A stretch of 64,000 bases of DNA from CAJXII01 sp965242915 (GTDB taxonomy: Bacteria > Campylobacterota > Campylobacteria > Campylobacterales > Arcobacteraceae): NCBI GenBank assembly GCA_965242915.1, contig CBDETN010000024.1, forward strand, positions 1 to 64,000. The letters are read 5' to 3'. The position numbers and the translations under genes are program-made. Numbering within the stretch: the first letter of the stretch is position 1; every line of letters starts with the position of its first letter. The notes under the pieces are model-generated. The model had not been told where the DNA came from. It searched no databases and worked only from the letters and a program-made list of their open reading frames with translations. Shown here piece after piece: positions 1 to 8,387 of the stretch.

Positions 1-16
1 AAAATAAGGATAAAAA

Positions 17-1174
17 ATGAGTACAGAAATAAAAGAAAACAATTCATTAGAATTAACAGAAAAAGATTGGCTTAAAATTGCAACAGATTTTACTGGAGCA
101 ACGGCAGAAGATTTGATGAAATATGCAAAAGAAGTTTATAATCAAGATATAAGTATAGATAATGCGAAGCATTATTTCAAAGGTAAAAGTATTGCTTTAG
201 ATATGGCATTAAATTGGGACAATAATAAATCTGATGATGAAAATATTGCTTATATATCTGGAGTAGTGGTACAAGGATTGGTGGTTGGTGCAGTGGCAGG
301 TGCAACAGCTACGGTTTTATCTTTTGGTGCTGTCATGGCTGTTGTAACAGGGGTAATAATATCTATAGGACTAAAAGCACTTGACTTGGATTTAGGAAAA
401 ACTACAGAATCCATATATGCTTCTTTATCTCAAGTCACCAACAAACAAAACTCCCTAACCCAAGATGAAAGAACAAACCTAGCCCAAATGATAAATGCAG
501 GTGGTATGCCTTGGAATTACAACCCACAACAAGCCCAGCAAATAATAATAGACCCGCTAGCCCTAGACTTAAACCACAACGGAAAAATAGACACAATAAA
601 TGCAAACAGTTCAAATACATTCTTTGATATGGATAACAATGGTATGTCTGAGATAACTGGATGGATAGATAAAGAAGATGGATTATTGGTATATGATAAA
701 AACAACAATGGAAAAATAGATAATATTAATGAACTATTTGGAAATGAAAACAAAGATGGATACAGTGAGCTAAGAGAACTTATAAATTCAAATGGTGATA
801 ATGTAATATATAAAAATGATACAAAATTTAAAGACTTAAAAATATGGCAAGATTTAAATGGTGACGGTATCTCACAAGAAAATGAATTAAAAACATTAGA
901 TGAGTTAAATATAACTTCAATAAACCTAAACAGTAAAAACACAAACATAGATGATAATGGAAACAATATATTTAAAACTTCAACATTTACACAAAACGGA
1001 CAAGAATATTTAAGCGGTGATGTAAACTTTGCAGTTGATAAAAGATTTACTGACTATAGAGGTGAATATACTCTAAGTGTAGATGCTTTGTTTTTACCTT
1101 GGCTTCGTGGTTATGGAGATGTAAAAGATGCACATATAGCTTATAGTATGGATGAAGAAAGGAAAGTAGCATAA
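17..1174 (+). CDS. Truncated toxin module: hydrophobic-hairpin head plus FrpC-type self-processing module
   Basis: The 385-aa product has a soluble N-terminal part (residues 1-75), a Gly/Ala/Val-rich hydrophobic stretch (about 79-120) that could form a membrane hairpin, a linker (LAQMINAGGMPWNYN) and an SPM-like block beginning at D179-P180. It has no RTX repeats or T1SS signal, so it should not be secreted as it stands. The head is homologous to that of 39192-40364, whose upstream partner is a four-helix protein; the matching partner here would lie just outside the window. The start has an AAGGA site at 6-10. The protein ends in EERKVA. Pore formation is inferred from hydrophobicity only. 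The SPM assignment rests on the Asp-Pro and on the D-x-[ND]-x-[ND]-G calcium loops. Confidence 0.8.
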   Translation: MSTEIKENNSLELTEKDWLKIATDFTGATAEDLMKYAKEVYNQDISIDNAKHYFKGKSIALDMALNWDNNKSDDENIAYISGVVVQGLVVGAVAGATATVLSFGAVMAVVTGVIISIGLKALDLDLGKTTESIYASLSQVTNKQNSLTQDERTNLAQMINAGGMPWNYNPQQAQQIIIDPLALDLNHNGKIDTINANSSNTFFDMDNNGMSEITGWIDKEDGLLVYDKNNNGKIDNINELFGNENKDGYSELRELINSNGDNVIYKNDTKFKDLKIWQDLNGDGISQENELKTLDELNITSINLNSKNTNIDDNGNNIFKTSTFTQNGQEYLSGDVNFAVDKRFTDYRGEYTLSVDALFLPWLRGYGDVKDAHIAYSMDEERKVA

Positions 1175-1193
1175 ATTTTAATATTTATAAAAA

Positions 1194-1212
1194 CTGTGAC
1201 GCTAACTGTGAC
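1194..1212 (+). repeat. Cassette-boundary direct repeat, copy 1
   Basis: CTGTGACGCTAACTGTGAC: two CTGTGAC heptamers in direct orientation, 12 nt apart centre to centre. It lies 20 nt after the stop of the preceding toxin module and upstream of the MORN-type partner gene. Eleven copies occur, always in a boundary spacer, which suggests an operator or recombination site. The function is unproven. Confidence 0.75.
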
Positions 1213-1247
1213 ATAAATTTGATAAGATTAAAAAAAGGAGCAACCTA

Positions 1248-1844
1248 ATGAGGAAAATAATTATTATACTTACTTTAGTAATAATTTTTAGCTATGGTAT
1301 ATTATTTGTATCTGGACTTGTTTTTGATGGATACAATGATTCAGAAAAAAAAATCAAAGTATTGTTATTTGATGGAATTAGATACGATATTTATAATTTA
1401 CAAAAATTAAATGGAAAAATGATTAAATATTATAAATCTGGTAAAATTAAATTTATAGAAGAAGTTCAAAATGGCAGAAGAGAAGGTAAACGAATTTTGT
1501 ATTATAAAAGTGGTTTAGTTGAAGCAGTTGTAAGTTTCAGAAATGATATTCTTGATGGTTCAATACTTGGGAAATATGAAAATGGTCAAATTGCGGGCAA
1601 AGGAATTTATAGAAATGGTAAAAAAGATGGGTTATTTGAGAAATGGTATTTAAATGGAAATGAAAAAAGTAGAATTTACTTTGTAGATGACAAACCAAGA
1701 AATATATTTAAATGGTATTTAAATGGTATATTGGAAATAAATGGAAGCTATATAAATGGTAAAAAAGATTATTTGTATCAACGATTTGATAAAAAAGGAA
1801 ATTTGATTGAACTTAGTAAATTTCGTGATGGAAAAAAAATATAA
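1248..1844 (+). CDS. YwqK/MORN_2-like membrane-anchored protein, probable immunity protein
   Basis: The 198-aa product has one N-terminal transmembrane segment (about residues 4-26), then repeats of about 20-25 residues of the type YKSGK..F, YENGQIAGKGIYRNGKKDG and WYLNGNEKS. These match the MORN_2 variant found in YwqK-family proteins, which are annotated as antitoxins in many bacterial toxin loci. A clear AAAAAAAGGAG site precedes the start, and 12 nt separate its stop from the toxin-like gene at 1857. Family knowledge and position agree on immunity to the 1857 head. The repeat domain probably lies outside the cytoplasmic membrane (inferred). Confidence 0.7.
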   Translation: MRKIIIILTLVIIFSYGILFVSGLVFDGYNDSEKKIKVLLFDGIRYDIYNLQKLNGKMIKYYKSGKIKFIEEVQNGRREGKRILYYKSGLVEAVVSFRNDILDGSILGKYENGQIAGKGIYRNGKKDGLFEKWYLNGNEKSRIYFVDDKPRNIFKWYLNGILEINGSYINGKKDYLYQRFDKKGNLIELSKFRDGKKI

Positions 1845-1856
1845 TAGGAGTTAAAA

Positions 1857-2960
1857 ATGGAAAATGATAATAATGCTACGATAGAAAATTCTTTAATTAG
1901 AATTTGGGAAGAATTTGATTTAAAGGATGCTATAAAGAATGCCATAAAAGATAAAGTAAAAGAAAATTTAGAAAATACACCAGGAGGAGATATTCTTTCA
2001 GATGAACATGCAGATATGGCAGTTGATTATATTTTTGGTGATGATAATAATTTAACTTATGATAATAAAAATTTATCATTAGAAGATTTTATGAAAGAAA
2101 CTTTGAAAGAACATTTTAATGATAGTGCAAAAAATGGAATGGATGAGCTTGGTATTGATTTTTTACCAGACAATTGGCTAGAAAAAGGGGCAGAAAATCT
2201 TGCAAATCAAACTTTAGATGCAATAAAAGAAGTGTGGAATGATTTATCCGATAAAATAGACGAACTAACGTCCAAACAAGATCAGCTATACAATAATTGG
2301 GACAAATTAACCCCAGAACAAAAAGCAGAATCTATCAAAAATGGTTATGGTCCAGAATCATTTCAAAGAAGTACTTCAGCTAATTCATCTATACTAAACT
2401 ACAACTCCCAACAAGCCCAAAGAATAATAAGAAGATATGATCCGCTAGCCCTAGACCTAAACCACAACGGAAAAATAGACACAATAAATGCAAACAGTTC
2501 AAATACATTCTTTGATATGGATAACAATGGTATGTCTGAGATAACTGGATGGATAGATAAAGAAGATGGCTTATTGGTATATGATAAAAACAACAATGGA
2601 AAGATAGATAATATAAACGAACTATTTGGAAATAAAAACAAAGATGGATACAGTGAGCTAAGAGAACTTATAAATTCAAATGGTGATAATGTAATAGATA
2701 AAAATGATACAAAATTTAAAGACTTAAAAATATGGCAAGATTTAAATGGTGACGGTATCTCGCAAAACAATGAATTAAAAACATTAGATGAGTTAAATAT
2801 AACTTCAATAAACCTAAACAGTAAAAACACAAACATAGATGATAATGGAAACAATATATTTAAAACTTCAACATTTACACAAAACGGACAAGAATATTTA
2901 AGCGGTGATTTGGAGTTGCAAACTAGTAACTTATATGTAGACTATAAAAAAGCAGCATAA
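1857..2960 (+). CDS. Truncated toxin module: unrecognised acidic helical head plus SPM
   Basis: The 367-aa protein has a head (1-185) rich in Asp, Glu, Lys and Asn, predicted mainly helical, with no hydrophobic segment and no motif I recognise. The junction reads NYNSQQAQRIIRRYDP and the SPM begins at D195-P196; this is one of a few modules with RxYDP instead of IIIDP. It ends shortly after the SPM with TSNLYVDYKKAA, the same tail as at 31940 and 61664. It lacks RTX repeats and a secretion signal. Its MORN-type partner lies directly upstream. A GGAG site precedes the start. The head's activity is unknown. Confidence 0.75.
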   Translation: MENDNNATIENSLIRIWEEFDLKDAIKNAIKDKVKENLENTPGGDILSDEHADMAVDYIFGDDNNLTYDNKNLSLEDFMKETLKEHFNDSAKNGMDELGIDFLPDNWLEKGAENLANQTLDAIKEVWNDLSDKIDELTSKQDQLYNNWDKLTPEQKAESIKNGYGPESFQRSTSANSSILNYNSQQAQRIIRRYDPLALDLNHNGKIDTINANSSNTFFDMDNNGMSEITGWIDKEDGLLVYDKNNNGKIDNINELFGNKNKDGYSELRELINSNGDNVIDKNDTKFKDLKIWQDLNGDGISQNNELKTLDELNITSINLNSKNTNIDDNGNNIFKTSTFTQNGQEYLSGDLELQTSNLYVDYKKAA

Positions 2961-2979
2961 ATTTGAAAATTTACAAAAA

Positions 2980-2998
2980 CTGTGACGCTAACTGTGAC
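2980..2998 (+). repeat. Cassette-boundary direct repeat, copy 2
   Basis: Perfect CTGTGACGCTAACTGTGAC, 19 nt after the 1857 module. An AT-rich TATATAAAAT that could serve as a -10 box follows at about 3005-3014, before the partner gene at 3054, so a promoter with a repeated operator is possible. Confidence 0.75.
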
Positions 2999-3053
2999 GC
3001 AGATTATATAAAATGAAGTAAGAGATTTAAAAAAAACAGAAAGGCAGTGTAAA

Positions 3054-3851
3054 ATGGGAGCTTTAATAATAATTGTACCAATAGTTATATACTATTATTT
3101 AATAAAATGGTTATTTAATAAATACTATAAAGATACAAATAAGACAAAAAGAAAAATATATTTTATTTTACTTATAACTTTACCCTTTTGGGATCATATA
3201 GCAGGATATGCTTATTATAAATATCTATGTTTTTCTAAAGGTGGTATTACAATATATAAAACTGTGACTGATTTGCAGGAGCAAAGGGATTATTGGTTTA
3301 GAGATAATATGTCAGGAGGGATACTTGATAAAAGTTCTAAGTTTTACACTGATTTAGATAGAAAACTTGAAAAAGAAAAAAGCCCTTTTTCTTACAAAAG
3401 AACATTTAAAAGATTCTATCCAACGGGCTACTTTAACTACTGCAACAACAAATACAACAACCTGCCAACCACTCACAAGAACTATAAAAATTCTTGTAAA
3501 TATACAGACACTATTATCAAAAAATATAATCTTAAAAATGTTATTAAGGTGCCTAGGAGTCCGTATGGATTTTATATAAGTACTTTTGATAAGAATTATA
3601 ATCATAAAATATCAAAAATATTTTATATTTCATTAAATTTTGATAAATTATTTAGTCGGAAAACAAACGAAATATTAGCGATACAAAAACACTATTCTTA
3701 CGGTGGAGGCTGGTATATTAATGTAGCTAGAAAATATGGTCTAAATATAAAAGGTAGTGGTTGCCCCAAAGAAATAGGAACAAAAGAACTACAAGAAACA
3801 ATAATCCCAAACCCATATAAACAAAATAATAAAACAACAAAAGGAAAATAA
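3054..3851 (+). CDS. Two-helix Cys-containing membrane protein, probable lipase immunity protein (variant 1)
   Basis: The 265-aa product has two N-terminal transmembrane segments (about 3-18 and 35-56), then a largely extracytoplasmic domain inferred from conserved Cys residues (FNYCNNKYNN, YKNSC, GSGCPKE). The family has seven members here, each 1-15 nt upstream of a lipase-headed module. Segments shared by all are the first 80 residues, the CNNKYNNLP...NVIKVPRSPY block and the NPYKQN end. The middle (about 82-122) and the C-terminal third vary. The C-terminal third of this copy recurs in 61758-62582 with a different middle. The start has GAAAGGCAG upstream. I do not recognise a named family. 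Confidence 0.7.
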   Translation: MGALIIIVPIVIYYYLIKWLFNKYYKDTNKTKRKIYFILLITLPFWDHIAGYAYYKYLCFSKGGITIYKTVTDLQEQRDYWFRDNMSGGILDKSSKFYTDLDRKLEKEKSPFSYKRTFKRFYPTGYFNYCNNKYNNLPTTHKNYKNSCKYTDTIIKKYNLKNVIKVPRSPYGFYISTFDKNYNHKISKIFYISLNFDKLFSRKTNEILAIQKHYSYGGGWYINVARKYGLNIKGSGCPKEIGTKELQETIIPNPYKQNNKTTKGK

Positions 3852-3852
3852 A

Positions 3853-5163
3853 ATGTCAGAAATAAAAACAGCATTGGATAATGCAATAAAAGCAAATGTA
3901 AGTTATGGTGATTTATCACGATCAATGAATGATAATCCAAATTTATATATTAAAGAATTAACAAGAACGGATAGCGATGGTGAGATAAAAATAACCCTTG
4001 AACAAGCCAAAGCCTTCGCAGGAGTAACAGAACAAAGAGATGAAAACAATCAAATAGTAAGAGATCCGAAAACAAAAGAGATACAGTATCAGTTTGAGAC
4101 TAAAAATAAACTTGATAGTAATGATAATCCAATTAAAGACGATAATGGAGATTATATTACAGAACGCTCAAAAGGCTACTCAATCCAAGCATCATCAAGT
4201 GATTACAATATAGGAAATCTTAGTGGATTTGATGCTGTACTTTTAAAAAACAATGAAACTGGAGAATTAACTCTTTCTTTTAGAGGCTCAGAGCTAACTA
4301 GTCCAATGGATATTCTTGCAGATATACAATTGGGTAAAGACGGTACTGCTTATTTTCAAGAAATATCAATGAATAATTTTTATGATAAATTAATTGAAGA
4401 AGGAGTTATAACTTCATCAGATAAATTAACTGTTACAGGTCATTCACTTGGTGGATTTTTGGCTCAAAAATTTACAATTGACCATCCTGATGTAGTTGAC
4501 CATACATATACCTATAGTGCCCCAGGTATTGGTGGACTTGCTTCTGAAATTTTACAATTATTAGGTGTTTTACCAGAAAATATACCCCATGACAAGATTA
4601 CAAACATAACTACAGATGGATTTATTTCTTTATTTGAAGATTGGGGGATAAATATAGGTAGTAAAGATGTTGAAATCGGTGGTGGAAATAGTCACTTAAT
4701 ATTAACAATAGTATCAATCCTGCAATCAGCATTAGATGGTGGAATACTTACTTTTAATGACTTGCAAAAATATTTACAAAACAAAGGACATCTAACAATC
4801 CAAGACAGAACAAACCTAGCCCAAATGATAAATGCAGGTGGATTACCTTGGAATTACAACTCCCAACAAGCCCAGCAAATAATAATAGATCCGCTAGCCC
4901 TAGACCTAAACCACAACGGAAAAATAGACACAATAAATGCAAACAGTTCAAGTGCTTTCTTTGATATGGATAACAATGGTATGTCTGAGATAACAGGATG
5001 GATAGATAAAGAAGATGGCTTATTGGTATATGATAAAAACAACAATGGAAAAATAGATAATATTAATGAACTATTTGGAAATGAAAACAAAGATGGATAC
5101 AGTGAGCTAAGAGAACTTATAAATTCAAATGGTGATAATGTAATAGATAAAAAAGTAGCATAA
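3853..5163 (+). CDS. Truncated toxin module: class-3-type lipase head with half SPM
   Basis: The 436-aa protein carries an alpha/beta-hydrolase head. The nucleophile elbow GHSLGG places the catalytic Ser at 198, FRGSEL lies upstream, and a candidate catalytic His lies in GGGNSH. Probable substrates are membrane phospholipids (family inference). The first 55 residues (SYGDLSRSMNDNPN) are variant-specific and recur in 62584. After LAQMINAGGLPWNYN the SPM starts at D346-P347 but is cut at NSNGDNVID and closed with KKVA, so only about half of the calcium-binding block remains. It follows its membrane partner by 1 nt (AAGGAAAATAAAATG), implying coupling. There are no RTX repeats and no secretion signal. 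Confidence 0.8.
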   Translation: MSEIKTALDNAIKANVSYGDLSRSMNDNPNLYIKELTRTDSDGEIKITLEQAKAFAGVTEQRDENNQIVRDPKTKEIQYQFETKNKLDSNDNPIKDDNGDYITERSKGYSIQASSSDYNIGNLSGFDAVLLKNNETGELTLSFRGSELTSPMDILADIQLGKDGTAYFQEISMNNFYDKLIEEGVITSSDKLTVTGHSLGGFLAQKFTIDHPDVVDHTYTYSAPGIGGLASEILQLLGVLPENIPHDKITNITTDGFISLFEDWGINIGSKDVEIGGGNSHLILTIVSILQSALDGGILTFNDLQKYLQNKGHLTIQDRTNLAQMINAGGLPWNYNSQQAQQIIIDPLALDLNHNGKIDTINANSSSAFFDMDNNGMSEITGWIDKEDGLLVYDKNNNGKIDNINELFGNENKDGYSELRELINSNGDNVIDKKVA

Positions 5164-5164
5164 G

Positions 5165-5692
5165 ATGTCATTGCTAATTAGACTTATTTTTATAATAACT
5201 ATTTCTTTTTCATCATCATATGGATTTGCATATACTATTGAATTATCACAAAATCAATTACAAGAAAAAATAGATAAAAAATTTCCTTTTATAAAAAAGA
5301 AGTTTTTAATAAAAACAATAGTAAATAACCCTATAGTAAAATTACAAAATGAACTAAACCACATAAGAATATCCTTTGACGTAAAAATAATAGCAACTAA
5401 AACAATCGGTTTTAATACAAGTGCGATAGTTAAAGGGATATTAAAATACAAACAAAAAGAGAAAAATTTTTATTTTAATAAGCTAGAAGTAATTGAATTA
5501 AATGTTAAAAATATACCTAAAAAATTTCATAAAGGTTTGAAAAAAACTGTAGAATTTATAGCAACAAGTTATTTAAGTAATTTTCCTGTATATAAAATAA
5601 AAAATAAAGGTTTAAAATTAAAATTAGTTGGTGCTTTATTGAAAGATATAAAAATTCAAAATCATATTTTATATATAAAGCTTGGATATTAA
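5165..5692 (+). CDS. Exported DUF1439 (YceB-like) protein
   Basis: The 175-aa product has an N-terminal signal-like hydrophobic segment (about 4-22, ending SYGFAYT). The mature part resembles the DUF1439/YceB family: LSQNQLQEKIDKKFPF near the start, and YLSNFPVYKI with a closing beta-strand-rich end. YceB is a tubular lipid-binding-like fold of unclear function. There is no lipobox Cys, so it is probably periplasmic or anchored by the uncleaved segment. The start codon follows the previous stop by one base (taagATG), so it is translationally linked to the truncated lipase module. Its role in the array is unknown. It may be an immunity protein left over from a deleted toxin or a second protector for the 6063 toxin. 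Confidence 0.65.
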   Translation: MSLLIRLIFIITISFSSSYGFAYTIELSQNQLQEKIDKKFPFIKKKFLIKTIVNNPIVKLQNELNHIRISFDVKIIATKTIGFNTSAIVKGILKYKQKEKNFYFNKLEVIELNVKNIPKKFHKGLKKTVEFIATSYLSNFPVYKIKNKGLKLKLVGALLKDIKIQNHILYIKLGY

Positions 5693-5714
5693 GTAAAATA
5701 AAAAAGGTGGAATA

Positions 5715-6059
5715 ATGGCATTATTAACAAAAAAATGTGAAGTCTGTGGAGCAAAAATAAATAAATTAGGCAGTTGGCTAAATATATATTTATTAAAAAC
5801 TGGGGATAAAACAATAAAATGTTTAAAATGTGGTACAGAATATAAAGTAAATAAAATAATTTCTTTTATAGGATCATTTTACTGGTGGGGCGGGCCTTGG
5901 TTGTTTTCTATTTTAGGTTTGGTTTATTTTTTAGATAGTTTTAAACTTAATTTAGGAGGAGAGGTATGGTTATATGCAGTAGTTATTTATACGACAATAG
6001 AGTTTATGGTTATGGTTTTACTACCATTAAAAAAGATTGAAAATAAAAATGAGGAATAA
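5715..6059 (+). CDS. Small zinc-ribbon membrane protein, probable immunity protein
   Basis: The 114-aa protein begins with CEVCGAK and CLKCGTEY, two CxxC pairs typical of a zinc ribbon, followed by two transmembrane segments (about 50-70 and 82-103). A strong AAAAAGGTGG site precedes the start. It sits 3 nt upstream of the 6063 toxin-like gene, in the position that partner genes occupy throughout the array, and an identical copy precedes the identical head at 60348. Immunity is inferred from position and from co-duplication. Confidence 0.65.
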   Translation: MALLTKKCEVCGAKINKLGSWLNIYLLKTGDKTIKCLKCGTEYKVNKIISFIGSFYWWGGPWLFSILGLVYFLDSFKLNLGGEVWLYAVVIYTTIEFMVMVLLPLKKIENKNEE

Positions 6060-6062
6060 AAA

Positions 6063-7481
6063 ATGGCACAAATTGATAAAAAAACAGCAACAGAACATGT
6101 AAAAGATTTTATGGATGGTCTATATGATACAGCAGTAGAACTCCCAATATCAATTGGAGATTTTTTAGCAAGAATATCCGGATTTAGAGATTGGCAAGAA
6201 AATGATAGTGTAATAGATTTGGGAAATCATAATCAAACACAAGTTTTACTAGAAGCAAAAATTCTATATGAAGCATTTACTCATAAAGCAAGTAGGGATA
6301 AAATAGTTGATGTTTTAGTTGATGATGTAATGGAAAGACCAGCATATTATTTAGGTGGATTTAATATGCAAACAGCGTTAGCTAAAACATTAACAACTGT
6401 TGGCATAAAAGCAGCATATTTTACTATTATGACTGGTACAAAAATGGAAAAGCCTATAAATGATAAATATAATAATGTAAAAGATTTTGTTAATATTAGC
6501 GATAATGATTTTAATCAGTTAGTCTCTAAATCTATAGATGTAGTAGATTGGATAGATAATAATGAAGATACTTTAATATCTATAGCAAAAGATTTAGGCA
6601 TAGAAAATATATCAATAGACGGAGAAATTCACACTATCCAAAACGGCAACACAGTTTGGGATATAGCACAAAAAAACAATACAACAGTAGATGAACTAAT
6701 AAAGTTAAATCCTTGGTTAAAAGACAACATGAGTGATGATAAAAGCTGGATACTTATCAAGCCAGGACAAACTATAGAGTTACCACAATCAGATGAACAA
6801 AGAAGTATAGATTCAGGTTTGGAATACAACCCCCAACAAGCCCAACAAATAATAATAGACCCGCTAGCCCTAGACCTAAACCACAACGGAAAAATAGACA
6901 CAATAAATGCAAACAGTTCAAATACATTTTTTGATATGGATAACAATGGTATGTCTGAGATAACAGGATGGATAGATAAAGAAGATGGATTATTGGTTTA
7001 TGATAAAAATAATAATGGAAAAATAGATAATATAAATGAACTATTTGGAAATAAAAACAAAGATGGATACCGTGAGCTAAGAGAACTTATAAATTCAAAT
7101 GGTGATAATGTAATAGATAAAAATGATACAAAATTTAAAGACTTAAAAATATGGCAAGATTTAAATGGTGATGGTATCTCGCAAAACAATGAATTAAAAA
7201 CATTAGATGAGTTAAATATAACTTCAATAAACCTAAACAGTAAAAACACAAACATAGATGATAATGGAAACAATATATTTAAAACTTCAACATTTACACA
7301 AAACGGACAAGAATATTTAAGCGGTGATGTAAACTTTGCAGTTGATAAAAGATTTACAGATTTTAGGGGTGAATATACTCTAAGTGTAGATGCTTTGTTT
7401 TTACCTTGGCTTCGTGGGTATGGAGATGTAAAAGATGCACATATAGCATATAGTATGGATGAAGAAAGGAAAGTAGCATAA
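6063..7481 (+). CDS. Truncated toxin module: unrecognised head, LysM domain, SPM
   Basis: The 472-aa product has a head (1-180) of mixed helices without a motif I can name and one moderately hydrophobic part (about 112-135). A LysM domain follows (about 193-243: NTVWDIAQKNNTTVDELIKL...ILIKPGQTIELP), which in this family binds peptidoglycan. The SPM starts at D266-P267. The protein continues through SVDALFLPWLRGYGDVK and ends EERKVA, with no RTX repeats. The first 225 residues are identical to those of 60348-61664. The zinc-ribbon membrane gene lies 3 nt upstream. Confidence 0.75.
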   Translation: MAQIDKKTATEHVKDFMDGLYDTAVELPISIGDFLARISGFRDWQENDSVIDLGNHNQTQVLLEAKILYEAFTHKASRDKIVDVLVDDVMERPAYYLGGFNMQTALAKTLTTVGIKAAYFTIMTGTKMEKPINDKYNNVKDFVNISDNDFNQLVSKSIDVVDWIDNNEDTLISIAKDLGIENISIDGEIHTIQNGNTVWDIAQKNNTTVDELIKLNPWLKDNMSDDKSWILIKPGQTIELPQSDEQRSIDSGLEYNPQQAQQIIIDPLALDLNHNGKIDTINANSSNTFFDMDNNGMSEITGWIDKEDGLLVYDKNNNGKIDNINELFGNKNKDGYRELRELINSNGDNVIDKNDTKFKDLKIWQDLNGDGISQNNELKTLDELNITSINLNSKNTNIDDNGNNIFKTSTFTQNGQEYLSGDVNFAVDKRFTDFRGEYTLSVDALFLPWLRGYGDVKDAHIAYSMDEERKVA

Positions 7482-7500
7482 ATTTGAAAATTTATAAAAA

Positions 7501-7519
7501 CTGTGACGCTAACTGTGAC
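7501..7519 (+). repeat. Cassette-boundary direct repeat, copy 3
   Basis: Perfect CTGTGACGCTAACTGTGAC between the 6063 module and the partner gene at 7574. The flanks match those of copy 2 almost exactly, including the TATATAAAAT downstream. Confidence 0.75.
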
Positions 7520-7573
7520 GCAGATTATATAAAATGAAGTAAGAGATTTAAAAAAACAGAAAGGCAGTGTAAA

Positions 7574-8386
7574 ATGGGAGCTTTAATAATAATTGTACCA
7601 ATAGTTATATACTATTATTTAATAAAATGGTTATTTAATAAATACTATAAAGATACAAATAAGACAAAAAGAAAAATATATTTTATTTTACTTATAACTT
7701 TACCCTTTTGGGATCATATAGCAGGATATGCTTATTATAAATATCTATGTTTTTCTAAAGGTGGTATTACAATATATAAAACTGTGACTGATTTGCAGGA
7801 GCAGAAGGATTATTGGTTTTATGAAGGATTGAATGTATTTGATAACTCATATAAAGATAAAGAGTTTAAGTACTTATCTAATAATAATTTAGTTAAAAGA
7901 GGAATATGTACTAATCTCTTAAAAGATGGTAATGTTGGTGAACGAATTTGTGCAAAAGATGGTTTCAAAATAGTCTATCTGAACTACTGCAACAACAAAT
8001 ACAACAACCTGCCAACCACTCACAAGAACTATAAAAATTCTTGCACTAATGCAAATAAACTAATAAAGAAGTATGATTTAAAAAATGTTATTAAGGTGCC
8101 TAGGAGTTTGTATAATGGTTTATTTAAATTTACAGATACAGGAAAGTATGAAACAATAATACCTTATATGTTATATGAAAACTATAGAAACAAAACAAGA
8201 ATAGATAATAATGAATTAGTTGAAGAATGGTACACATATAGATTTTCTGGAGGATGGTATATTCAATTACTGGTTGGAAGTATAGTACCAAGCACTAATG
8301 TATATTGTAGTAACGGCTGGTTTAAGGATAAACTTATAATCCCAAACCCATATAAACAAAATAATAAAATAACACGAGGAAAATAA
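7574..8386 (+). CDS. Two-helix membrane protein, probable immunity protein of the full-length lipase toxin
   Basis: The 270-aa product shares its first 80 residues with the protein at 3054. It then has its own middle (YEGLNVFDNSYKDKEF...GERICAKDG), the family Cys block (NYCNNKYNN, YKNSC) and a private C-terminal third (NGLFKFTDTGKYETII...NVYCSNGWF). It precedes the complete RTX toxin gene by 1 nt, making it the partner of one of only two secretable toxins in the window. The CxxK-type zinc motif of 5715 is absent. Membrane anchoring with the Cys domain in the periplasm is inferred and would suit protection against a lipase attacking from outside. Confidence 0.7.
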   Translation: MGALIIIVPIVIYYYLIKWLFNKYYKDTNKTKRKIYFILLITLPFWDHIAGYAYYKYLCFSKGGITIYKTVTDLQEQKDYWFYEGLNVFDNSYKDKEFKYLSNNNLVKRGICTNLLKDGNVGERICAKDGFKIVYLNYCNNKYNNLPTTHKNYKNSCTNANKLIKKYDLKNVIKVPRSLYNGLFKFTDTGKYETIIPYMLYENYRNKTRIDNNELVEEWYTYRFSGGWYIQLLVGSIVPSTNVYCSNGWFKDKLIIPNPYKQNNKITRGK

Positions 8387-8387
8387 A

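Larger units (their letters stand above)
5084..6745 (+). repeat. Long duplicated block, copy 1 (copy 2 at 59369-61030)
   Basis: About 1.66 kb here, spanning the end of the lipase module, the DUF1439-like gene, the zinc-ribbon gene and most of the next toxin head, reappears with a constant offset of 54,285 nt and no difference that I could see by eye. The block is bounded by single-base differences at 5083 and 6746. Such identity in non-conserved genes implies recent duplication or gene conversion. Confidence 0.8.

Noticed and set aside
2399..2854. Conserved minus-strand frame (about 90-150 codons) opposite every SPM
   Set aside because: It recurs only because the SPM on the + strand is conserved. 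Its composition mirrors DNNG-type codons, and there is no ribosome site or independent sign of coding.
2980..2998. The CTGTGAC repeat as a terminator or inverted repeat
   Set aside because: The two heptamers are in direct orientation, with no complementary arm and no T run after them.
3262..3275. ACTGTGACTGATTT inside the lipase partner genes as another copy of the boundary repeat
   Set aside because: It contains a single TGTGAC within coding sequence (KTVTD), and the second heptamer is missing.
3367..3579. 70-codon + strand frame inside the partner gene at 3054
   Set aside because: It is an out-of-frame shadow with Thr/Asn-rich low complexity and no ribosome site.
4888..5163. The D-x-N-x-N-G block as dockerin or thrombospondin-type repeats of a cellulosome-like scaffold
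   Set aside because: The whole block from DPLALDLN through GWIDKEDGLLVYD to WQDLNGDGIS fits the FrpC-type module better, and no cohesins or glycosidases are present.
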